Of a stretch of DNA of 7,773 bases, positions 1 to 4,579 are shown in pieces. The notes below the pieces were generated by a model. It was not told the origin of the DNA. It was given only the letters and a program-made list of their open reading frames with translations, and did not search any database. The DNA comes from Candidatus Uhrbacteria bacterium RIFCSPHIGHO2_02_FULL_57_19 (lineage in GTDB: Bacteria > Patescibacteriota > Patescibacteriia > 2-12-FULL-57-11), in NCBI GenBank assembly GCA_001791115.1, contig MGDZ01000042.1:1-7773 (forward strand), given 5' to 3'. Position 1 is the stretch's first letter; every line of letters starts with the position of its first letter. The position numbers and the translations under genes are program-made.

Positions 1-14
1 TCCGCCACTGCGAC
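1..14 (-). tRNA. possible 5' end of a tRNA (Leu-like), cut by window edge
   Basis: Read on the minus strand, the first bases of the window give gtcgcagTGGCGGA. This resembles the start of a leucine tRNA: a 7-nt acceptor strand, then TG, then GCGGA. The other tRNA-Leu in this window has TGGCGGAATGG at the same place. A consensus promoter sits about 25 bases upstream on the same strand, which fits a stable-RNA gene. Only 14 bases are visible, so the acceptor pairing, anticodon and identity cannot be tested. A protein gene or leader starting here is an equally open alternative. Confidence 0.25.
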
Positions 15-39
15 CCTGATCTATGATAGAGAACCGCGC

Positions 40-68
40 ATTATAGGGCAAGAAGACCGTTTTGTCAA
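40..68 (-). promoter_or_regulatory. consensus sigma70-type promoter, leftward
   Basis: On the minus strand the sequence reads TTGACA (68-63), exactly 17 bases, then TATAAT (45-40). This is a perfect match to both consensus hexamers at the optimal spacing. Transcription would start near base 33 and run leftward out of the window, so it serves a gene that is not visible here, possibly a tRNA. It is divergent from the lamin-tail gene. Confidence 0.75.
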
Positions 69-73
69 CGGTC
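55..73. repeat. 7-bp inverted repeat over the leftward -35 box
   Basis: gaccgtt (55-61) and aacggtc (67-73) are exact reverse complements separated by 5 bases. The dyad covers the -35 element (63-68) of the leftward promoter, so it could be an operator. It could also be chance. There is no U-tract that would make it a convincing terminator. Confidence 0.4.
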
Positions 74-160
74 GCTGACAAAAATCGCTTGCCGGGGGAA
101 GGCCGAAGCGTAGGGTGAATATAGGGTGAAAACACGAACATTACAAGCTCGCGCTTGAAT

Positions 161-2953
161 ATGGAAGGGGGATTTACGAAGAATTCGGCAGATGCCGAAC
201 GGGTTTCATTCTTGTGGAAAAAGATCGGTTTTAACGGCCTGGCGGAAAATGGCCGAGGTGTGGAAAAAGGCAAAAAAACAACAGCCATCTGCCACGGATG
301 TCAGCAACCGCTGTCACGCGAGCACAGGGCCTTCCGCAGGATGGCCGCGGTCGTGGCGCTGGCGATCGTTGTCGGGCTCACACCGATCCCGGCGGCGGCA
401 GATGGCGCGCCAGTGGTCATCTCGGAGATCGCCGCCTTCGAATCGTCGGATCACGAATGGATTGAGGTGGTAAATCGAAGCGATTTGCCGGTTGATCTGG
501 CTGGCTGGAAATTTTTCGAGGATGGCGCCAATCACGGGCTGACGCTGACGCAGGGATCGGACATGGCACTCGAGCCGGGCGAGTACGCAATCATCGCCGA
601 CGTGACAACGAATTTTATTATTGACTACCCCAACTATGACGGCACGCTTTTCGACTCTTCCTGGTCTACTCTTAACGAAGACGGCGAACCGATCGCGCTC
701 AAGGATGCGACAGGAGCAGTCGTTGAGATGTTCACCTATCTTCCGACGACCGATCACTCCATTGAACGGATCAACATCACAAAAGACGACTATACCATCG
801 CCAACTGGATCGAAAATCAAAACGGACCAACTCCTGGGGCGACCTACCAGCCGCAGGGGGAGGGAGGAGAAACTGGATCCAACGACGATGCTGATCTTGG
901 AGATTCTGTGTTACTGGGGACCACAAACGAAGAAGGAACTCTTCCGCAAGATGACGACAATCCTACACTGTCAGGAACTTCTAGCAGAACTGAAGGAACG
1001 ACAGAAACGCAAACTGAATTACAAGACGCCAACGAGGAATCTGGATCCGCGGAAAGGGCGACTCCCGGCTCGGTAGTGATCAATGAGTTCGTGGCCGATC
1101 CTGCGAGCGGCGGGAACGAATGGATCGAACTGTGGAATCGGACGGACTTTCTCCTCGACCTGCATGCTTGGAAATTGGAAGACGGCGCGGGAACGATCCG
1201 GACGCTGAATGTCCTGGTCGGTCCAGGCCCGCATGTCGTCGAACTCACCACCAGCAAATTAAACAACAGCGGCGATCTTATTGTCCTCTCTGACGCGCTG
1301 GGGACGGCGATTGATTCCGTTGCCTACGGCTCGTGGGACGACGGGAACGCTTCCGACAACGCGCCCGCGCCGGATGACGGAGAGGCCGTGGGACGCTCCC
1401 CCAATGCCAGCGGCACTTTTGCGGTTCTTTCCGCGCCAACGCCCGGGGCGGCCAACAGCGAACCGGCGGCTCCCGCTGTCACGGAAAATCAGCCAACTAC
1501 GACTTCATCCGGGACCAATCTGCCGATTCCGCCCGCACCGAAGTCGATGATGATCATCTCCGAAATAATGCCCAACCCGGCCGGCGGGGACGAGGACGAG
1601 TGGATCGAACTCGGCAACATCGGGACAGCGGCGGCTGACTTGAACCGCTGGACCGTCGGTGACGGCGTGACGACCTATTTTCTTGACGGACGGGTCATTT
1701 CGCCTGGGTCCTTTCTTGTCCTTCCGAGAAGCGAGACCAATATTGCTCTTGAAAATTCCGGCCTGGAAAAACTGACGCTCCGCGACGCTTCCAGAAAACT
1801 TTTAGCGACAGTGAGCTACGCGGATGCTGGCGAAAACCTGTCCTACGCGCTCGACGAATTCGGCGACTGGCGCTGGACAAAAAAGTCCACTCCGGGCGCG
1901 TCGAATGAAATCAACTCTCCAAACGCGCCGCCATCCGCCGCCATCTACGCGTCCAACACTGGATTGGTCGGGGAACTTCTGCTATTCGACGCCACCGACT
2001 CCGTTGATCCGGAGGGAAGCCGTCTAGTCTACAGATGGGACTTCGGAGACGGGACCATCGGAGAGCGCTCGCGCACACTGCACGCTTTCGGATCCGCGGG
2101 AAAACATCGAATCACCTTGGTTGTCTCCGACGCCGATGGCACTATCGCGACAAAAAACGTCACAGTGACAATAAAGTCGACGGCTGCGGTTAAGCCGGCT
2201 GCCGCCTCCGAGATCAGTCCTTCTGTTAAACCCGGCTCGGTAAAGACGGCGGTCGCCAAAAAGAAGACCGCCTCGCAAAAAACGACGCAAACGCGCGCGA
2301 CGACCACAGGCGCGATTGTCGCCCTCCCCGGCGTGCTCAACAAACGAACCTTCCTCATTGTGACGGATTCCGGACCGACGGAGATCTATCTGCATACGGC
2401 CAACTTTCCATCGCTGTCCTTGGGCGATCGGATTTCGGCAACAGGGCGGTGGAGCGAACGAAAGGGACTGCGCCGGCTTCTCGTTTCCGAAACGACGGAT
2501 ATCATCGCTGTGGAAAGAGGAGACGAGCTTCAGCCGATGAATACATCAGTCGCTGATCTTTCGCCGGAAGACGAAGGACGACTGGTCAGCATCTCGGGCG
2601 AAATCGTAGAAAAAACGCGCCTCGGACTGATTCTAAGCGAGGGAGGCGGCGAACTCACGATCGCCAAACCACCCGAAGGATGGCCGAGCGATGTGGCGGT
2701 CGGTTCGCGAGTCACTGTCGCGGGCATCGCTCTCGGAACTCCCCAAGGATTGAAAATCCTGCCAAGAAATGCCGAGGACATTTTGGTCGACTCTCCGTCT
2801 CCCGAACCAGCAGAAGAACGGGCGCGTCCGCCCCCGGGGCCGCCGCCGCTCGCCGCCGGACTGCCGGCCGCAGTCGCGGCTCTCGGCGTCTCAGCCGGCA
2901 GCGCGGTTCTCATCCGTCGAAAACGCGGGAAATCTACTTCGACACCCCACTAA
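161..2953 (+). CDS. secreted, membrane-anchored protein with three lamin-tail domains, PKD and OB-like domains
   Basis: Predicted cell-surface protein of about 930 residues. A basic stretch (REHRAFRR) precedes a hydrophobic run at about residues 61-77 and an AAADG-type signal cleavage site. Three lamin-tail domains follow, at about 84-205, 303-430 and 463-588. Each opens with V/M-I-I/N-E and carries EWIE(L/V)xN followed by a DLxxW motif. A PKD domain (about 590-672) has the typical YRWDFGDG and HRITLVVSDADG motifs. Two OB-like beta segments lie at about 714-785 and 800-880. The C-terminus has a proline run, a hydrophobic helix (about 897-918) and an RRKRGK tail, which suggests a membrane anchor facing outward. 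Lamin-tail and PKD domains are usually adhesion or binding modules, and no catalytic site is seen. The start is uncertain: TTG 155, ATG 161, GTG 260 and ATG 341 are in frame and none has a clear ribosome site. ATG 341 would discard the basic n-region, so an upstream start is preferred. The linker at about 235-300 is acidic and lower in GC. Confidence 0.85.
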   Translation: MEGGFTKNSADAERVSFLWKKIGFNGLAENGRGVEKGKKTTAICHGCQQPLSREHRAFRRMAAVVALAIVVGLTPIPAAADGAPVVISEIAAFESSDHEWIEVVNRSDLPVDLAGWKFFEDGANHGLTLTQGSDMALEPGEYAIIADVTTNFIIDYPNYDGTLFDSSWSTLNEDGEPIALKDATGAVVEMFTYLPTTDHSIERINITKDDYTIANWIENQNGPTPGATYQPQGEGGETGSNDDADLGDSVLLGTTNEEGTLPQDDDNPTLSGTSSRTEGTTETQTELQDANEESGSAERATPGSVVINEFVADPASGGNEWIELWNRTDFLLDLHAWKLEDGAGTIRTLNVLVGPGPHVVELTTSKLNNSGDLIVLSDALGTAIDSVAYGSWDDGNASDNAPAPDDGEAVGRSPNASGTFAVLSAPTPGAANSEPAAPAVTENQPTTTSSGTNLPIPPAPKSMMIISEIMPNPAGGDEDEWIELGNIGTAAADLNRWTVGDGVTTYFLDGRVISPGSFLVLPRSETNIALENSGLEKLTLRDASRKLLATVSYADAGENLSYALDEFGDWRWTKKSTPGASNEINSPNAPPSAAIYASNTGLVGELLLFDATDSVDPEGSRLVYRWDFGDGTIGERSRTLHAFGSAGKHRITLVVSDADGTIATKNVTVTIKSTAAVKPAAASEISPSVKPGSVKTAVAKKKTASQKTTQTRATTTGAIVALPGVLNKRTFLIVTDSGPTEIYLHTANFPSLSLGDRISATGRWSERKGLRRLLVSETTDIIAVERGDELQPMNTSVADLSPEDEGRLVSISGEIVEKTRLGLILSEGGGELTIAKPPEGWPSDVAVGSRVTVAGIALGTPQGLKILPRNAEDILVDSPSPEPAEERARPPPGPPPLAAGLPAAVAALGVSAGSAVLIRRKRGKSTSTPH

Positions 2954-2980
2954 TCACTAACTACTATTCACCACCTATAT

Positions 2981-3463
2981 ATGAGCGCCCAAGCCGCCTT
3001 CCAGATCATCATGCCCACAGCTAATGACGCGCCGCTCTTTGCCGTTCGGGAAAACGCCGAGGTCGCGGTCCAAATTATCCAGCAACTCCGCGCCGGACGG
3101 TTGTTCCGCCTCTACGCCTATGCCGTTCTGCCGGACCATTTGCGTCTTCTGCTCCGTCCAGAACCGGGAAAAACGCTCAAAGACGCGTTAAAATCGCTGC
3201 GCGGCGGCATCGCTAGGTCTCTCTCCGGCCGGGGGATACTCGGGCCGGTATGGATGCCTCGCTCGGAACTGCGCCGGATCTGGAACCAAGATCTGCTCCA
3301 GGCGGCGGCCAAAGAGGTCGCCGCGGCTCCGGCTACCATCGGACTTACTCCCAATCCAGAATCATTCCTCTTCTGCTCGGCTTGTCCGGAGGCCGAAGTT
3401 GACGAGGTCGAAACCGCGGGAGCCCCGGCACAATTTCCGGCCAAATCAGCTGCCTTGGCCTAG
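2981..3463 (+). CDS. degenerate REP-associated tyrosine transposase (Y1_Tnp)-like protein
   Basis: Encodes 160 residues starting 27 bases after the lamin-tail gene, so it is probably co-transcribed. It ends just before a strong terminator. The layout matches the IS200-like/REP-associated transposase fold: PLFAVRENAEVAV (about 18-30), then LFRLYAYAVLPDHLRLLLRP (41-60), then LKDALKSLRGGIARSL, then GILGPVW, then a tail corresponding to the usual NPxxAGL and WSSA region (APATIGL, FCSA). The key residues are lost. The family's HxH metal motif (NHVH or DHLH) is H53-L-R55, and the position where the catalytic tyrosine precedes NP appears to be E112. It cannot be an active single-strand transposase by the known mechanism. 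The frame is nevertheless intact and its GC content matches its neighbours, which suggests a retained, repurposed DNA-binding protein or a slowly decaying relic. The C-terminal 30 residues are Ala/Glu-rich and unrelated to the family. No ribosome-binding site is visible upstream of ATG 2981. Confidence 0.7.
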   Translation: MSAQAAFQIIMPTANDAPLFAVRENAEVAVQIIQQLRAGRLFRLYAYAVLPDHLRLLLRPEPGKTLKDALKSLRGGIARSLSGRGILGPVWMPRSELRRIWNQDLLQAAAKEVAAAPATIGLTPNPESFLFCSACPEAEVDEVETAGAPAQFPAKSAALA

Positions 3464-3478
3464 TAACTTCCGCTTTGG

Positions 3479-3510
3479 ACAAAGCCCCGCTCCGGCGGGG
3501 CTTTGTTATT
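3479..3510 (+). terminator. rho-independent terminator after the transposase-like gene
   Basis: A perfect 12-bp stem (acaaagccccgc, 3479-3490, with gcggggctttgt, 3495-3506) closes a tccg tetraloop and is followed by a short T-rich run. It starts 15 bases after the stop codon of the transposase-like gene and separates that unit from the promoter at 3512. The U-tract is modest, but the stem is very stable. Confidence 0.85.
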
Positions 3511-3511
3511 C

Positions 3512-3540
3512 TTGACTGTCCGCGTCTTCTTACCTATATT
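3512..3540 (+). promoter_or_regulatory. sigma70-type promoter for the GIY-YIG / tRNA-Gly unit
   Basis: TTGACT (3512-3517), a 17-base spacer and TATATT (3535-3540) form a strong promoter. The expected start is near 3547, about 5 bases before a copy of the tRNA-Gly 5' end (3552). That distance is typical of a tRNA promoter. It suggests this was the original tRNA-Gly promoter and that the GIY-YIG gene now lies between promoter and tRNA. A 15-base dyad (taccta-tat-taggta, 3531-3545) overlaps the -10 box and could be an operator. Confidence 0.8.
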
Positions 3541-3551
3541 AGGTAGCGCAC

Positions 3552-3594
3552 GCGGGTATCGTACCTGCCTGCCGGCAGGCAGGTAGCGGCCATT
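3552..3594 (+). repeat. interrupted copy of the tRNA-Gly 5' end
   Basis: gcgggtatcgta (3552-3563) is identical to the first 12 bases of tRNA-Gly (3838-3849). After a 20-base insertion (3564-3583) the match resumes: tagcggccatt (3584-3594) against tagcggctatt (3850-3860), with 10 of 11 bases the same. Together this is a 22/23-base direct repeat of the tRNA 5' end flanking the GIY-YIG gene. It looks like a target duplication or the remnant of the original tRNA. It lacks the anticodon and T arms, so it is not a functional tRNA. Confidence 0.85.
3562..3585. repeat. 24-bp perfect palindrome inside the tRNA-Gly fragment
   Basis: The core cctgcctgccggcaggcagg (3564-3583) is a perfect palindrome, and one TA pair on each side extends it to 24 bp. 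The 20-base core is exactly the material that interrupts the partial tRNA copy, so it behaves as an insertion into the D-arm sequence. From memory, and unverified here, this GC-rich palindrome recurs in many Patescibacteria genomes. No second copy is seen in this window. Confidence 0.85.
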
Positions 3595-3606
3595 CAATAC
3601 ACGACT

Positions 3607-3852
3607 ATGTACACCGTGTACGCGCTTCTGAGTGAGACCAAACCGATCATCTATGTTGGTCTGACCAACGACCTCGCAAGAAGATTAAAGGAACATAATT
3701 CTGGAGCAAGTAATTGGAGCAAAAGATACAAACCTTGGAAGCTGATTCACACGGAAACCTTCAACACAAGATCTGAGGCAAGAAAAAGAGAGAAACAATT
3801 AAAGACTGGCTCCGGAAAGGAATTTCTTCGACAACGTGCGGGTATCGTATAG
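3607..3852 (+). CDS. single-domain GIY-YIG endonuclease-like protein
   Basis: Encodes 81 residues forming one GIY-YIG nuclease fold. TVYALL (3-8) and IYVGLTND (15-22) supply the GIY and YIG strands, LARRLKEH (23-30) carries the family arginine and histidine, and SEARKREKQLKTGSGKEF (56-73) carries the conserved glutamate helix. Length and layout match the small YhbQ/UPF0213-type proteins, whose cellular role is poorly known. The gene is visibly A-rich (about 42% GC against about 62% around it), which suggests recent acquisition. It sits between a partial and an intact copy of tRNA-Gly. Its last four codons (Ala-Gly-Ile-Val) and TAG stop are tRNA-Gly bases 1-15. No ribosome-binding site is visible before ATG 3607. 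It could be a homing-type nuclease of a tRNA-targeting element, although no specific DNA-recognition domain is present. Confidence 0.88.
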   Translation: MYTVYALLSETKPIIYVGLTNDLARRLKEHNSGASNWSKRYKPWKLIHTETFNTRSEARKREKQLKTGSGKEFLRQRAGIV

Positions 3853-3909
3853 CGGCTATTATGTGTCCTTGCCAAGGACAAGATGGGGGTTCGACTCCCC
3901 CTACCCGCA
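3838..3909 (+). tRNA. tRNA-Gly(GCC)
   Basis: A complete cloverleaf of 72 nt. The acceptor stem is GCGGGTA (3838-3844) with TACCCGC (3902-3908), discriminator A3909. The D region is GTATAGCGGCTATTAT. The anticodon stem is tgtcc/ggaca (3864-3868, 3876-3880) with loop TT-GCC-AA, giving anticodon GCC at 3871-3873. The T arm is ggggg-ttcgact-ccccc. The D-arm sequence follows the GTAT...ATTA type seen in E. coli glyT. No CCA is encoded, so it must be added after transcription. The first 15 bases overlap the end of the GIY-YIG gene. No separate promoter is seen directly upstream, so expression probably comes from 3512-3540 through the GIY-YIG gene. Confidence 0.95.
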
Positions 3910-3930
3910 TTTGAGAATTTCTCTCTGATT

Positions 3931-4518
3931 ATGAAACGAATCCTCACATTAGTGTTGGTCGTTGCGGCCGCGGTTGTGTTGGTGACTGCGGGAGTCGCAT
4001 TTTCTTATAAACGCCGAGCGGTCGCCCCCGCTCCGGCCGCACTCATCGAAGAAACCGACGAGGAGTCATTGCTATCCGATCTCTCGGAAGAAACAGACGA
4101 GGAAGATTTGGAAGACGAAGATTCGCTGGAACTGGAAGAGGAAGCCGGCGCCTCAGAAATGGAACTCGACGCCGCCGAGGACTCTACCGGTCAGGCGGTC
4201 GATCAATCCAGTCAGAGATCGCAATCCGGCCAAACGACGCAAAATTTCACCGTCGAAGCCGATGATGCCGGGTTTTATCCATCCGGCACGATTACGGTAA
4301 GCGGTGGAGCCAGGGTTTCAATTACCTTCAGCGTCCGCGCGACCGGAGTGTATTTCAACGGCTTGGAAATCAAGAGTCAGTATTTTAACACCGGCGCCAT
4401 CCGTCCCGGCGCGTCCAGAACAGTGACATTCACAGCACCGGAGACCGGCTTCACCTTCTCCTCTTACTGGCCTAACTCGAATGTGAAGAAAGTGGACGGC
4501 CAAGTGGTGGTGGAATAA
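3931..4518 (+). CDS. membrane-anchored cupredoxin-like domain protein without copper ligands
   Basis: Encodes 195 residues from ATG 3931. An upstream in-frame ATG (3883) lies inside tRNA-Gly and is rejected. MKR followed by a hydrophobic helix (about 4-25) and KRR gives a signal anchor. A strongly acidic stretch (about 39-86, mostly Glu/Asp with Leu and Ser) and a Gln/Ser-rich spacer (90-105) lead to a beta-rich domain (about 105-195). That domain has the cupredoxin pattern FTVEADDAGFYP, TITVSGGARVSITF, a Gly/Thr stretch and a final QVVVE strand. Copper-binding cupredoxins need two His, one Cys and usually a Met in the C-terminal half. This protein has no Cys or His at all, and its only methionines are the start Met and M77 in the acidic stretch. 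It therefore probably acts as a structural or binding domain outside the membrane, not an electron carrier. It lies 21 bases after tRNA-Gly and is likely on the same transcript, which ends at the following hairpin. Confidence 0.8.
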   Translation: MKRILTLVLVVAAAVVLVTAGVAFSYKRRAVAPAPAALIEETDEESLLSDLSEETDEEDLEDEDSLELEEEAGASEMELDAAEDSTGQAVDQSSQRSQSGQTTQNFTVEADDAGFYPSGTITVSGGARVSITFSVRATGVYFNGLEIKSQYFNTGAIRPGASRTVTFTAPETGFTFSSYWPNSNVKKVDGQVVVE

Positions 4519-4531
4519 TCATTCAAGGACG

Positions 4532-4564
4532 AGCGGGCCCCCAAGCGGGGCCCGTTTATTTTTG
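4532..4564 (+). terminator. rho-independent terminator after the cupredoxin-like gene
   Basis: cgggcccc (4534-4541) pairs perfectly with ggggcccg (4547-4554) around a 5-base loop, followed by tttattttt. It begins 14 bases after the stop codon. It ends the promoter-3512 transcription unit immediately before PolX, and its T-run overlaps the possible PolX promoter. Confidence 0.88.
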
Positions 4565-4571
4565 ATACAAT
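4563..4571 (+). promoter_or_regulatory. possible extended -10 element for PolX
   Basis: TG-a-TACAAT (4563-4571) matches an extended -10 box with 5 of 6 bases of TATAAT. No recognisable -35 lies 16-18 bases upstream, where the terminator stem is. Transcription would begin near 4578, at or just before the ATG at 4580, implying a leaderless or almost leaderless mRNA. No ribosome-binding site is present, which agrees with this. Confidence 0.5.
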
Positions 4572-4579
4572 GCCGCCGT

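Noticed and set aside
241..345. riboswitch in the possible leader of the lamin-tail gene
   Set aside because: Only short stems (for example cagc-aacc-gctg) are seen, and no known riboswitch core could be matched.
314..820. 168-codon minus-strand frame opposite the lamin-tail gene
   Set aside because: It covers the signal sequence and first lamin-tail domain of the opposite strand and has no family features.
621..1076. 151-codon plus-strand frame in another phase of the lamin-tail gene
   Set aside because: Basic, low-complexity peptide overlapping a well-supported domain frame.
844..1266. 140-codon minus-strand frame
   Set aside because: Antisense to lamin-tail domain 2; Ser/Val/Pro-rich shadow peptide with no motifs.
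2024..2395. minus-strand frames opposite the PKD/OB region
   Set aside because: The opposite strand carries recognisable PKD motifs; these frames have none.
3883..3930. upstream in-frame start for the cupredoxin-like protein
   Set aside because: These codons are tRNA-Gly bases; ATG 3931 gives a normal MKR signal anchor.
3747..3947. 66-codon minus-strand frame across tRNA-Gly containing GRGSRTPI
   Set aside because: That peptide is a reverse translation of the tRNA T arm and acceptor, a common false gene.
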